A DNA stretch of 64,000 nt from Ruegeria_B marisflavi (GCF_025673445.1 NZ_JAOVQN010000003.1:242768-306767), one strand, 5' to 3'. Counted from the first letter of the stretch, positions 8,990 to 17,607 are shown. Translations and numbers: made by a program. The notes: generated from the letters alone by a model not told the origin.

Positions 8990-9017
8990 CAGCCCGGGCC
9001 TTGTGTCCGGGCTGTTT
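8990..9017 (+). terminator. Hairpin after the binding-protein gene (attenuator-like)
   Basis: Eight-base arms CAGCCCGG and CCGGGCTG enclose a nine-base loop and are followed by TTTC. The short T-tract suggests partial termination or 3'-end protection, which would raise binding-protein mRNA above that of the permease genes. Confidence 0.6.
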
Positions 9018-9099
9018 CAATGACAAAAGGCCGCACCTCGCACGGGGGATGAGGCAACAACAACAGGGCTGCGCATCGTATGCGGCCTCGGGGGATAAC

Positions 9100-9888
9100 A
9101 TGATCGTCGTCGAAGACGTGCACAAGCACTTCGGCGGGTTCCATGCGGTGGATGGTGCATCGCTGGAAATCGCCAAGGGCTCCATCACCGGCCTGATCGG
9201 GCCGAACGGAGCCGGTAAGACCACTCTGTTCAACGTGATCGCCGGAGTCTTGCCGCCCACCAGCGGCAAGGTCACCATGGATGGCGAGGATATCACCGGC
9301 CTGCCGCCGCACGACCTGTTCCACAAGGGGCTGCTCCGGACCTTTCAGATCGCGCATGAATTCAGCTCGATGAGCTGCCGCGAGAACCTGATGATGGTGC
9401 CCGGCGGGCAGATCGGCGAAACGCTGTGGAACACCTGGTTCGGGCGCAAGCGCATTGCCAACCAGGAGCGCGCACTCAGGGCCAAGGCCGACGAGGTGCT
9501 GGAGTTCCTGACCATCAGCCACTTGGCCGATCACAAGGCGGGCCAGGTCTCGGGCGGACAGAAGAAACTGCTGGAACTGGGCCGCACCATGATGGTGGAT
9601 GCCAAGATCGTGTTCCTGGACGAGGTCGGCGCCGGTGTGAACCGCACCCTGCTGATGACCATCGCCGACACCATCCTGCGGCTCAACAAGGAACGTGGCT
9701 ATACCTTTGTCGTGATCGAGCACGACATGGATTTCATCGGCAAGATCTGCGATCCCGTCATCTGCATGGCCGAAGGCCGGGTTCTGGCCAAGGGCACGCT
9801 TGACGAGATCAAGGCCAACGAGCAGGTGATCGAGGCCTATCTGGGCACCGGCCTGAAGAACAAGGAAAAGTTGGAGGCAGGCGCATGA
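9100..9888 (+). CDS. livG: Branched-chain amino acid ABC transporter, ATP-binding protein LivG type
   Basis: A 262-residue cytoplasmic ATPase. Walker A GPNGAGKTT, signature VSGGQKKLLELGR, Walker B IVFLDEVGAGV and the switch histidine in VIEHDMDFI are all present; the family insertion between Q-loop and signature (the ENLMM to GRKRI region) marks the LivG type. The ATG at 9100 follows GGGG and fits the family start, while the frame from a TTG at 9001 overlaps the hairpin. It partners the ATPase encoded next, which it overlaps by ATGA. Walker B has VGAG in place of the more usual PxAG, a tolerated change. Confidence 0.93.
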   Translation: MIVVEDVHKHFGGFHAVDGASLEIAKGSITGLIGPNGAGKTTLFNVIAGVLPPTSGKVTMDGEDITGLPPHDLFHKGLLRTFQIAHEFSSMSCRENLMMVPGGQIGETLWNTWFGRKRIANQERALRAKADEVLEFLTISHLADHKAGQVSGGQKKLLELGRTMMVDAKIVFLDEVGAGVNRTLLMTIADTILRLNKERGYTFVVIEHDMDFIGKICDPVICMAEGRVLAKGTLDEIKANEQVIEAYLGTGLKNKEKLEAGA

Positions 9889-10715
9889 GCGGCAATCCCT
9901 ATCAGGACGGTCGCGGCAACAAGGACGCCTCGATCACCAACCCTCACGGCATCGGCACCATGACCCCCGCCCACCGCAAGAGCGGCCCCACGACCAAGGT
10001 CGACGGCGGTCCATTCCTGATCGGCGACACCATGACCGGCGGTTATGGCAAGGGCCCCGATATCCTGCATGAATGCACCATCGCGGTGAACCCGGGCGAG
10101 ATCGCCGTCATCGTCGGCCCCAACGGCGCCGGCAAATCGACCGCAATGAAGGCGGTGTTCGGCATGCTCGACGTGCGTTCGGGCTCGGTGCGGCTGGATG
10201 GCGAGGACATCACCAAGCTCACGCCACAGGACCGTGTGGTCAAGGGCATGGGTTTCGTGCCGCAGACCAACAACATCTTCACTTCGATGACAGTAGAAGA
10301 GAACCTGGAAATGGGCGCCTTCATCCGCCGCGACGACATCCGCGAGACCATGGAACAGGTCTATGACCTGTTCCCGATCCTGCGCGAGAAGCGCTATCAG
10401 GCGGCGGGCGAGCTTTCCGGCGGCCAGCGCCAGCAGGTCGCCGTGGGCCGGGCGCTGATGACCAAGCCCAAGGTGCTGATGCTCGACGAACCGACCGCAG
10501 GCGTCAGCCCCATCGTGATGGACGAGCTGTTCGACCGCATCATCGAGGTCAGCCGCACCGGCCTGCCGATCCTTATGGTCGAGCAGAACGCCAAACAGGC
10601 GCTCGCCATCGCCGACAAGGGATATGTGCTGGTTCAGGGCCGCAATGCCTTTACCGGCACCGGCAAGGAACTGCTCGAAGATCCCGAAGTGCGCAAATCT
10701 TTCCTGGGAGGCTGA
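9885..10715 (+). CDS. livF: Branched-chain amino acid ABC transporter, ATP-binding protein LivF type
   Basis: A 276-residue ATPase with Walker A GPNGAGKST, Q-loop VPQTNNIF, signature LSGGQRQQVAVGRAL, Walker B VLMLDEPTAGV and the MVEQNAKQAL segment typical of LivF. About 40 extra residues rich in Gly, Asn and Thr precede the ABC domain (family start is near GGPFLIGDTM). The ATGA overlap with livG and family-like operon position support the assigned start. It forms the ATPase pair with LivG on the inner membrane. Confidence 0.93.
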   Translation: MSGNPYQDGRGNKDASITNPHGIGTMTPAHRKSGPTTKVDGGPFLIGDTMTGGYGKGPDILHECTIAVNPGEIAVIVGPNGAGKSTAMKAVFGMLDVRSGSVRLDGEDITKLTPQDRVVKGMGFVPQTNNIFTSMTVEENLEMGAFIRRDDIRETMEQVYDLFPILREKRYQAAGELSGGQRQQVAVGRALMTKPKVLMLDEPTAGVSPIVMDELFDRIIEVSRTGLPILMVEQNAKQALAIADKGYVLVQGRNAFTGTGKELLEDPEVRKSFLGG

Positions 10716-10718
10716 GAC

Positions 10719-11729
10719 ATGGACCTTCTCAACGCCTTCGTGGCGCTTTCGAACTTTGTGCTGATCCCCGCCATCGCCTATGGCAGCCAATTGGCGCTGG
10801 GCGCACTGGGGGTGACGCTGATCTATGGCATCCTGCGGTTCTCGAACTTCGCCCATGGCGACACCATGGCGTTCGGCGCCATGATCACCGTGCTGGTGAC
10901 CTGGTGGCTGCAATCCATGGGCGTCGGCCTTGGCCCGCTGCCGACCGCGCTTTTGGCCCTGCCCTTTGGCATCCTGGGTTGCATGGCCCTGGTTCTGGTC
11001 ACCGACCGCATGGTCTATCGCTTCTACCGCGAACAAAAGGCCAAGCCGGTGATCTTGGTCATCGTGTCGATGGGCGTGATGTTCATCATGAACGGGCTTG
11101 TCCGCTTCATCATCGGGCCCAACGACCAGAACTTCGCCGATGGCGAGCGGTTCCTGATCTCGGCCCGCGACTTCAAGAAGATGACCGGGCTGGAAGAGGG
11201 GCTGGCGATCAAGTCCACCCAGGCGCTGACCGTCGTCGTGGCGGTGATCTGTGTCGCGCTGCTGTTCTGGTTCCTCAACAAGACCCGCACCGGCAAGTCG
11301 ATGCGCGCCTATTCCGATAACGAGGATCTGGCGCTTCTGTCGGGCATCAACCCGGAACGCGTGGTGATGTACACTTGGCTGATCGTGGCGGCACTCGCCA
11401 CCACGGCGGGCGTGCTCTACGGCCTCGACAAAAGCTTCAAGCCCTTCGTCTACTTCCAACTTCTGCTGCCAATCTTTGCCTCGGCCATCGTCGGCGGTCT
11501 GGGTAGCCCGTTGGGCGCCATCGCCGGTGGCTTTGTCATCGCCTTTTCCGAGGTCACCGTGACCTATGCCTGGAAAAAGGTGCTGGGCTATTTTGCCCCG
11601 GCCGGGATGGAACCAGACGGCCTCGTCCAGCTCCTGAGCACTGATTACAAGTTCGCGGTCAGCTTCGTCATCCTGCTGATCGTGCTGCTGTTCAAGCCTA
11701 CGGGCCTCTTCAAGGGGAAAGCGGTATGA
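10719..11729 (+). CDS. livH: Branched-chain amino acid ABC transporter, permease LivH type
   Basis: A 336-residue inner-membrane protein with about eight hydrophobic segments and the LivH/LivM signature GSQLALGALGVTLIYGILRFSNF-like region near residues 22-44. The conserved cytoplasmic coupling segment (RAYSDNEDLALLSGIN) and the GGLGSPLGAIAGG glycine-rich loop are present. It begins three bases after livF and overlaps livM by ATGA. Together with LivM it forms the translocation pore. Confidence 0.93.
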   Translation: MDLLNAFVALSNFVLIPAIAYGSQLALGALGVTLIYGILRFSNFAHGDTMAFGAMITVLVTWWLQSMGVGLGPLPTALLALPFGILGCMALVLVTDRMVYRFYREQKAKPVILVIVSMGVMFIMNGLVRFIIGPNDQNFADGERFLISARDFKKMTGLEEGLAIKSTQALTVVVAVICVALLFWFLNKTRTGKSMRAYSDNEDLALLSGINPERVVMYTWLIVAALATTAGVLYGLDKSFKPFVYFQLLLPIFASAIVGGLGSPLGAIAGGFVIAFSEVTVTYAWKKVLGYFAPAGMEPDGLVQLLSTDYKFAVSFVILLIVLLFKPTGLFKGKAV

Positions 11730-13030
11730 CCGAGACAGTGAAAAATACCGCCCTGTTCCTGGGCGTAGCCGCCCTGGTCGTGATCACCGGCTTCATGCAA
11801 AGCTGGAACTCGGCCATCCTGATCGTCAACATGGGGCTGATCTCGGCCATCATGGCGATTGGCGTAAACCTGCAATGGGGCTTTGCAGGTCTCTTCAACG
11901 TCGGCGTCATGGGCTTTGTGGCGCTCGGCGGCCTTGCCGTGGTGCTGGTCTCTGAACCGCTCTCGCCCGAGGCCTGGTCGGCGGGTGGCTGGGGCATCGT
12001 TCTGGCGCTGCTGCTGGGGGCCGCCACCGTGTTCGCCGCCGTTATGGCGACGAAACGGATGCCCAAGGGACGCAACCGGGCGCTGACCGTCCTGGTGGTG
12101 CTGATCGCGGGTTTCGTGATCTACCGGGCCGTGTTCGATCCCAACGTCATGGCGGTCGAGGCGATCAACCCGGCCGCCGCCGGCAATATCGGCGGCCTGG
12201 GCCTTCCTGTGCTCCTGGCCTGGCCCGCCGGTGGCCTGCTGGCCGCGGGCGCGGCCTGGCTCATCGGCAAGACGGCACTCGGTCTGCGCTCCGATTATCT
12301 CGCCATCGCCACGCTGGGCATCGCCGAGATCATCATCGCGGTGATGAAGAACGAGGACTGGCTGGCGCGCGGTGTCAAGAACGTGATCGGCCTGCCCCGC
12401 CCCGTCCCCTACGAGATCGACCTCCAAAACGATCCCGGTTTCGTGGAAAGCGCGGCCTCTCTTGGCCTCGACCCGGTGACCGCCTCGACCCTCTATGTCA
12501 AGCTCGGCTACTCGGTCCTCTTCACCGTGGTGCTGCTGGTCCTCCTTTGGATGGCGCAAATGGCACTGAAAAGCCCCTGGGGCCGGATGATGCGCGCCAT
12601 CCGCGACAACGAGGTCGCGGCCGAGGCGATGGGCAAGGATGTCACCCGCCGCCACCTGCAAGTCTTCGTTCTGGGCTCTGCCGTCTGTGGCATCGCCGGT
12701 GCGATGATGACCACACTCGACGGCCAGCTGACACCGGGCACCTACCAGCCGCTGCGCTTCACCTTCCTGATCTGGGTGATGGTCATCGTCGGCGGCTCGG
12801 GCAACAACTTTGGCGCCGTGCTGGGGGCGATGCTGATCTGGTTCCTCTGGGTCCAGGTCGAGCCGCTGGGCCTCTGGCTGATGAACGTGATCACCTTCGG
12901 CCTGCCCGAGGGCAGCGCGCTGAAATCGCACCTGATCGACAGCGCCGCCCATATGCGCCTGCTGACCATGGGGGTCATCCTGCTCTTGGTGCTCAGGTTC
13001 AGCCCGCGCGGGCTGATCCCCGAGAAATGA
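11726..13030 (+). CDS. livM: Branched-chain amino acid ABC transporter, permease LivM type
   Basis: A 434-residue inner-membrane protein with about ten hydrophobic segments; LGLRSDYLAIATLGIAEI, RAIRDNEVAAEAMGKDV and GGSGNNFGAVLGAML are the conserved LivM stretches. It is longer than E. coli LivM core homologues because of an extended hydrophobic region between residues 70 and 180 with an internal cytoplasmic loop (ATKRMPKGRNR). It is the last gene of the transport operon, overlapping livH by ATGA. Confidence 0.92.
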   Translation: MTETVKNTALFLGVAALVVITGFMQSWNSAILIVNMGLISAIMAIGVNLQWGFAGLFNVGVMGFVALGGLAVVLVSEPLSPEAWSAGGWGIVLALLLGAATVFAAVMATKRMPKGRNRALTVLVVLIAGFVIYRAVFDPNVMAVEAINPAAAGNIGGLGLPVLLAWPAGGLLAAGAAWLIGKTALGLRSDYLAIATLGIAEIIIAVMKNEDWLARGVKNVIGLPRPVPYEIDLQNDPGFVESAASLGLDPVTASTLYVKLGYSVLFTVVLLVLLWMAQMALKSPWGRMMRAIRDNEVAAEAMGKDVTRRHLQVFVLGSAVCGIAGAMMTTLDGQLTPGTYQPLRFTFLIWVMVIVGGSGNNFGAVLGAMLIWFLWVQVEPLGLWLMNVITFGLPEGSALKSHLIDSAAHMRLLTMGVILLLVLRFSPRGLIPEK

Positions 13031-13109
13031 GCCATCCGATGGGGTAGCCCCGCCAACTTGGCGCGAAAAATCCAGGCCGGCGGCCTACGCCGCCGGCCTT
13101 CTGCTCCTG

Positions 13110-13724
13110 ATGCTGGCAATCCTGCCTTTTGCAATCTACGCAGCCCGGTTCGGCCTGGCGGGCCTGACCCAAGATCTGTCCGGCGAGACCTATCTGGTCC
13201 AGGCCGGCGCCTGGCTGACCAACATATCCGTGTTTGTTCATATGCTGGCCGGGTCGCTCCTGTCTTTCCTTGCGCCGCTGCAATTGTTCCCCTGGCTCCG
13301 CCGAAACTGGCCCGCTCTGCACCGGGCCACCGGCAGATTGCTGATCCTCTGCGCCATTCTCACGGCCTTGGCCGGGCTGATCTACATCGCCCTGCGCGGA
13401 ACGGTCGGCGGCACGGCCATGGATGCGGGCTTTGCCTTGTACGGTGGCCTGACCGGCCTGGTGGCCGTACAGGCGTTTCGCTTTGCCATCGCGCGCAACA
13501 TCGAACACCACAGGCGCTGGGCTCTGCGCCTGTTCGTTCTTGCCATCGGATCATGGCTCTACCGGGTACAATACACGATCTGGTACATTGCCACCGACGG
13601 GCTGGCGTCGACGCCGGACTTCTCCGGCGCCTTCGATTTGTTCATGAACTTCGGCTTCTACCTGCCCTGGCTGGCCCTGCTCGAACTCATCCTGTTCAAA
13701 CAACAGCGCCGAGAGCGCCACTAG
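13110..13724 (+). CDS. DUF2306-type multi-pass membrane protein
   Basis: At least 204 residues with about six hydrophobic segments. Features of the DUF2306 family are visible: FVHMLAGSLLSFLAPLQ, HRATGRL and HRRWALRLF, in which the paired histidines may bind haem or metal. The function is unknown. The assigned ATG lies inside the first hydrophobic segment; open reading frame continues upstream (about YAAGLLLL) but contains no ATG, GTG or TTG in a convincing place, so the true N-terminus may be longer or the start may be lost. The gene follows livM by about 80 bases and converges on the HerA-like ATPase. Confidence 0.7.
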   Translation: MLAILPFAIYAARFGLAGLTQDLSGETYLVQAGAWLTNISVFVHMLAGSLLSFLAPLQLFPWLRRNWPALHRATGRLLILCAILTALAGLIYIALRGTVGGTAMDAGFALYGGLTGLVAVQAFRFAIARNIEHHRRWALRLFVLAIGSWLYRVQYTIWYIATDGLASTPDFSGAFDLFMNFGFYLPWLALLELILFKQQRRERH

Positions 13725-13730
13725 CCCCCA

Positions 13731-15281
13731 TCACCGCCCCTTGAAAAGGCTGCCAAGGATGCCGCGCACGATGCGGCGGCCGGTGGTGCCCTTCAGCTCC
13801 TTGATCACCGCCTCGCCCATGGCGCTGGTCAGCGTATCCTCTTTCTTGCTGCGCTTAGGCGCTCGCGACGAGGACCGGCTCACCCGGCTGCCGGAGTAGC
13901 GGCGGGCCGAGTTGTATTCGCGCTCCCAGGGGCTGGCTTCCTCTGCCTTCACCTCGGCGTCCTCCGCTTCGAGCGCCGCCATTTCGGCCCGCTTGGCGAG
14001 GATTTCGAAGGCCGACTTGCGATCGAGCGGCGTGTCGTATTTCCCCGCCATGTCCGAGCTGTTCAGGATCGCCCGGCGCTCAGCCGGACCGATCGGCCCC
14101 AACTGGGACGAGGGCGGCCGGATCAGCGTGCGCTCGACGATTCCGGGCACGCCTTTCTTCTGCAACAGCGAGGTCACCGCCTCACCCACGCCCACGTCCC
14201 GGATCGCATCCTCGGTATCGAAAGCGGGGTTCTCGCGATAGGTCTCGGCGGCCAGCCGCAGGTTCTTGCGATCCTTGGCGGTAAAGGCGCGCAGTGCGTG
14301 CTGGATGCGGTTGCCCAGCTGGCCAAGAATATCCTCGGGCACATCGGCCGGGTTCTGGGTGATGAAATAGACCCCCACCCCCTTGGACCGGATCAGGCGC
14401 GCCACCTGTTCCACCTTGTCGATCAGCGCCTTCGGCGCGTCATCGAACAGCAGATGCGCCTCGTCGAAAAAGAACACCAGTTTCGGCTTGTCCGGATCGC
14501 CCACCTCGGGCAGTTCCTCGAACAGCTCGCTCAACAGCCACAACAGGAAAGTGGCATAGAGCTTGGGCGAGGCCATCAGCCTGTCCGAGGCCAGGATATT
14601 GACCATGCCGCGCCCCTCGGAATCGGTGCGCATCAAGTCGGCAAGATCCAGCGCCGGTTCGCCGAAAAGACGGTCGCCACCCTGGTTCTCGATAACCAGC
14701 AAACGCCGCTGGATCGCCCCCACCGAGGCGGTCGGGATATTGCCATAGCGCAGCGACAACGACTTGGCGTTTTCGCCGATCCAAACCAAAAGCGCCTGCA
14801 AATCCTTGAGGTCGAGGAGCGGCAGTCCCTCCTCGTCCGACAGCCGGAACGCGATGTTCAGGATCCCTTCCTGCGCCTCGCTCAGATCCAGCAGTTGCGA
14901 CAGCAACAGTGGCCCCATCTCGGCCACCGTGGTCCGCACCGGATGCCCCTGCTCTCCGAAGAGATCCCAGAAGGTCACCGGGCAGGCGCGATAGTCATAG
15001 CCCTCGAACCCGATCTTTTCCGCCCGTTCCGTGAACGGCCCATGCAGCTTGTGTGCCGCCGACCCCGATTTCGCCATCCCCGACAAGTCGCCCTTAACGT
15101 CTGCCATGAACACCGGCACGCCCGCGTCCGAAAACCCCTCGGCCAAAATTTGCAGCGTCACCGTCTTGCCGGTCCCGGTTGCCCCCGCGATCAGGCCGTG
15201 CCGGTTCGCGTATTTCAGATCCAGCCATTGGCCGACCTCGTAATCGGGTCCGCCGCCGCCAAGAAAAATCTTTCCGTCCAT
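13731..15281 (-). CDS. HerA/FtsK-like ATPase, DUF853 family
   Basis: A 516-residue cytoplasmic P-loop ATPase of the DUF853 (YjgR) family. Walker A GATGTGKT is at residues 33-40, the conserved MADVKGDLSG follows, Walker B is LVFFFDEAHLL, and the arginine-rich RLIRSKGVGVYFITQNP and GNRIQHALRAFTAKD match the family. The C-terminus carries an acidic coiled stretch, then a Ser/Arg-rich segment and a hydrophobic helix. It is HerA-like in fold, but there is no NurA partner nearby. The biological role is unknown. GAGG lies upstream of the ATG at 15281. Confidence 0.88.
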   Translation of the reverse strand: MDGKIFLGGGGPDYEVGQWLDLKYANRHGLIAGATGTGKTVTLQILAEGFSDAGVPVFMADVKGDLSGMAKSGSAAHKLHGPFTERAEKIGFEGYDYRACPVTFWDLFGEQGHPVRTTVAEMGPLLLSQLLDLSEAQEGILNIAFRLSDEEGLPLLDLKDLQALLVWIGENAKSLSLRYGNIPTASVGAIQRRLLVIENQGGDRLFGEPALDLADLMRTDSEGRGMVNILASDRLMASPKLYATFLLWLLSELFEELPEVGDPDKPKLVFFFDEAHLLFDDAPKALIDKVEQVARLIRSKGVGVYFITQNPADVPEDILGQLGNRIQHALRAFTAKDRKNLRLAAETYRENPAFDTEDAIRDVGVGEAVTSLLQKKGVPGIVERTLIRPPSSQLGPIGPAERRAILNSSDMAGKYDTPLDRKSAFEILAKRAEMAALEAEDAEVKAEEASPWEREYNSARRYSGSRVSRSSSRAPKRSKKEDTLTSAMGEAVIKELKGTTGRRIVRGILGSLFKGR

Positions 15282-15362
15282 CGGGTTCTTGCCTCAAATT
15301 CTATCGTTTCACCCAGACCATACAAACTTAACCTTTGGCTGCGATAGTCCCAATTGCCCCTT

Positions 15363-15428
15363 TGGCCTTGTGCCGGACGGGGGCTTCCTCCCTGTCAGAC
15401 TGGCCGTGCCTTCGGGCACGGCCTTTTT
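15363..15428 (+). ncRNA. Candidate small RNA ending at a strong intrinsic terminator
   Basis: A perfect nine-base stem GGCCGTGCC/GGCACGGCC with a TTCG tetraloop at 15402-15423, followed by five T, is a textbook terminator, yet no plus-strand gene leads into it. A weak promoter (TTAACC at 15328, CAATTG at 15351, spacing 17) would give an RNA of about 65 bases with an unpaired CTTCCTCCC tract that could pair with ribosome binding sites. The boundaries and existence are inference. Confidence 0.3.
15402..15428 (+). terminator. Strong rho-independent terminator
   Basis: Nine-base perfect GC stem, UUCG-type tetraloop, and a T5 tract on the plus strand. The T-tract exists on this strand only. Confidence 0.85.
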
Positions 15429-15499
15429 CGACTGGATGGTCAAAAACGGTGCGGAGACAGGTATTTGGGCGTATTTCGTCAAAAACCCCGTCTTAGCTG

Positions 15500-15528
15500 T
15501 TGACCCGCTGGCACGGCTTTCGTAACGT
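15500..15528 (+). promoter_or_regulatory. Sigma-70-like promoter of a candidate small RNA
   Basis: TTGACC at 15500-15505 and TAACGT at 15523-15528 are separated by exactly 17 bases. It points towards the terminator at 15575-15604, with no start codon and ribosome site in between that would suit a protein. Confidence 0.5.
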
Positions 15529-15534
15529 CCCGCC

Positions 15535-15604
15535 ATAACACTAAGTCGGCCAGTCCGACGGGGAGCAAAATAGGAAAGGGAACCCGACTGCGGGTTCCCT
15601 TTCT
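15535..15604 (+). ncRNA. Candidate 70-base small RNA with two hairpins
   Basis: From the predicted start near 15535 the transcript would form a small hairpin GTCGG/CCGAC (15545-15559), an unpaired purine-rich GGGGAGCAAAATAGG linker, and a terminator stem AAAGGGAACCCG/CGGGTTCCCTTT (15575-15602). A promoter, short body and terminator within 105 bases, with no reading frame, is typical of a bacterial small RNA. No family is recognised. Confidence 0.4.
15575..15604. terminator. Intrinsic terminator
   Basis: A 12-base perfect stem with an ACTG loop, AAAGGG on one side and CCCTTTCTT on the other, so it can act on both strands. Confidence 0.75.
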
Positions 15605-15715
15605 TGCTTTCGGCAGGCATCAGCATTTCCCTGCTTGGCCGCGTGTTTGCGCCTGACAGTCCTGATCGCGCATGATAGACGGGCATTGAGCAGCCATTCT
15701 CTTGATGAGGCATTC

Positions 15716-16330
15716 ATGACCAAGACCCTGTTTTCGCTTTCCGCCGCCCTTTTTGCACTGGCCACCTCGGTTGCCGCGCAAACCACCGCCCAATCCGGCG
15801 AAGCGGCCCCGGCGGCTCAGGAAAAGACCGCCGATCAGCTTCTCGACCTGGGACAGCCGGTCGGGGCCGAGCCGCAACTCGGGCAGCGGTATTCCAAGGA
15901 AAAATCCGGTGACTGGGACCTCGCCTGCATCAAGACCGAGGAGGAAACCGATCCCTGTTCGCTGTTGCAGATCCTGACCGACGATCAAGGCAACCCGATG
16001 GCCGAATTCTCGATGTTCCGGCTTGAAGAAGGCGGCGTTGCCGTGGCGGGCGCCACCGTCATCGTGCCGCTGGAAACCCTGTTGCCGGCGCAGCTGACCA
16101 TCTCGATCAACGGAGCCCCGGGCAAACGTTACAACTATTCCTTCTGCAACCCGATCGGCTGCGTGGCGCAGATCGGCCTGACCCAGGGCGATATTGACGC
16201 CATGCAAAAAGGCGCCGAGGCGATTGTCTCGCTGGTCCCGGCCCCGGCGCCGGACCAGGTGGTGCGCCTGAAGATGTCACTCAAGGGCTTCACCGCCGGT
16301 TATGAAAAGGTCGACGTCGTTTCGAACTGA
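15716..16330 (+). CDS. Invasion-associated locus B (IalB) family periplasmic protein
   Basis: A 204-residue secreted protein: signal peptide MTKTLFSLSAALFALATSVAAQ, then a low-complexity Ala/Gln/Pro linker and an IalB domain. The domain shows SGDWDLACIKT, DPCSLLQIL, MAEFSMFRL, an LPLET-like strand and the cysteine pair in SFCNPIGCVAQ, which together form the family pattern. Named after the Bartonella invasion factor, it is widespread in free-living alphaproteobacteria, where its role is unknown. The start at 15716 follows TGAGG. A shared hairpin separates it from fabF. Confidence 0.88.
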   Translation: MTKTLFSLSAALFALATSVAAQTTAQSGEAAPAAQEKTADQLLDLGQPVGAEPQLGQRYSKEKSGDWDLACIKTEEETDPCSLLQILTDDQGNPMAEFSMFRLEEGGVAVAGATVIVPLETLLPAQLTISINGAPGKRYNYSFCNPIGCVAQIGLTQGDIDAMQKGAEAIVSLVPAPAPDQVVRLKMSLKGFTAGYEKVDVVSN

Positions 16331-16345
16331 CGCGGGTTCACACCT

Positions 16346-16382
16346 AAAAAGGCCGCCGAGGTTGGACCCCGGCGGCCTTTTT
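16346..16382. terminator. Bidirectional terminator between IalB gene and fabF
   Basis: Arms GGCCGCCG and CGGCGGCC are flanked by AAAAA before and TTTTT after, so both convergent transcripts can end here. Confidence 0.85.
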
Positions 16383-16398
16383 CTTTGCTTGCGGGGGA

Positions 16399-17607
16399 TC
16401 AGACTCGGCGCAGCGCCAGTACCGCATTCAACCCGCCAAAGGCAAAGGCATTGCTCAGCGCCACCTCGACCTTGGCCTCGCGCGCTACGTTCGGCACCAC
16501 GTCCAGCGCGCATTCCGGATCGGGCTCCTCGTAACCGATGGTGGGTGCAATCACTCCGTCGCGCAGCGCCATGATACAGGCCAGCAGTTCCACCGCGCCG
16601 GTGCCGCCGATCAGATGGCCATGCATCGACTTGGTCGAAGAGATCATCAGGCTGTCGGCATGGCGCCCGAACACATCCGCCACCGCGGCGCATTCGGTCT
16701 TGTCATTGGCCGCGGTCCCGGTGCCATGGGCGTTGATATAGCCCACCTGCCCCGGGTCGATCCGGGCATCGGCCAGGGCCCCCGCCATTGCCCGCGCCGC
16801 CCCCTGTTTCGAAGGCATCACGATGTCGGATGCGTCCGAGGACATCGCGAATCCCGAAACCTCGCACAGGATCTCGGCGCCGCGCGCCTTGGCATGTTCG
16901 TATTCCTCGAACACGAAGATACCCGCGCCCTCGCCCTGGACCATGCCGTTGCGGTTGGCGCTGAACGGGCGGCAGGCATCCTTGGACATCACCCGCAGCC
17001 CTTCCCAGGCCTTGACCCCGCCGAAACACAGCATCGATTCCGATCCGCCGGTGATCATCACCGGCGCCATTCCGCTGCGCACCATCGCAAAGGCCTGCGC
17101 CATTGCGTGGTTGGACGAGGCACAGGCCGTCGATACCGTGAACGACGGCCCTTTCAGATTGTGCTCCATCGACACATGGCTGGCGGCGGCGTTGTTCATC
17201 AGCTTGGGCACGACAAAGGGATGGACCCGGTTCTTGCCCTCTTCATAGACAGACCGGTAATTCTCGTCCCAGGTGCTGACACCGCCCCCGGCGGTGCCCA
17301 GAACCACGCCCGATTTCGCCGACAGCTCGCCGTGAAACTCCAGCCCGGATTGCGTTATCGCCTCCTTGGCAGCGGTCAGGGTGAACTGGGTGAAACGGTC
17401 ATACAGGGACATCTGCTGCCGATTGAACCGGCCCTCGGCCTCGAACCCGCGGACCTGGCCACCGATCCGGATGGCCAGCCTCTCCACATCGCGAAACTCC
17501 AGCTCGGCAATGCCGCACCGCCCCTCGCGCATCGCTTCCAGCGTCTCGGGCACCGAATGTCCCAGTGCGTTGATCGTTCCCGCCCCGGTGATGACGACCC
17601 GTTTCAT
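16399..17607 (-). CDS. fabF: Beta-ketoacyl-ACP synthase (KAS II / FabF type), linked to lipid A genes
   Basis: A 402-residue condensing enzyme that elongates acyl chains on acyl carrier protein with malonyl-ACP. The active-site cysteine is in STACASSNHAM, the two histidines are in NAHGTGT and MHGHLIGGTGA, and the C-terminus ends NAFAFGGLNAVL as in KAS II. It is immediately downstream of an ACP gene (eight-base gap) and lpxD, so it probably makes the acyl chain used for lipid A rather than serving as the general FabF. Rhizobia have a comparable acpXL-fabF cluster for very-long-chain lipid A acids. That specialised role is inference from context. Confidence 0.9.
   Translation of the reverse strand: MKRVVITGAGTINALGHSVPETLEAMREGRCGIAELEFRDVERLAIRIGGQVRGFEAEGRFNRQQMSLYDRFTQFTLTAAKEAITQSGLEFHGELSAKSGVVLGTAGGGVSTWDENYRSVYEEGKNRVHPFVVPKLMNNAAASHVSMEHNLKGPSFTVSTACASSNHAMAQAFAMVRSGMAPVMITGGSESMLCFGGVKAWEGLRVMSKDACRPFSANRNGMVQGEGAGIFVFEEYEHAKARGAEILCEVSGFAMSSDASDIVMPSKQGAARAMAGALADARIDPGQVGYINAHGTGTAANDKTECAAVADVFGRHADSLMISSTKSMHGHLIGGTGAVELLACIMALRDGVIAPTIGYEEPDPECALDVVPNVAREAKVEVALSNAFAFGGLNAVLALRRV

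Larger units (their letters stand above)
15282..15715. other. 434-base intergenic region with two terminators and no gene
   Basis: No supported reading frame lies here. It holds two strong plus-strand intrinsic terminators (15402-15428 and 15575-15604), a good promoter-like pair at 15500-15528, and room for two small RNAs described separately. The ribosome site and leader of the IalB gene occupy the right end. Confidence 0.7.

Noticed and set aside
9837..11459. 540-residue minus-strand frame across livF/livH
   Set aside because: His/Gln/Asp-rich antisense shadow of well-supported transport genes in GC-rich DNA; no ribosome site or domain.
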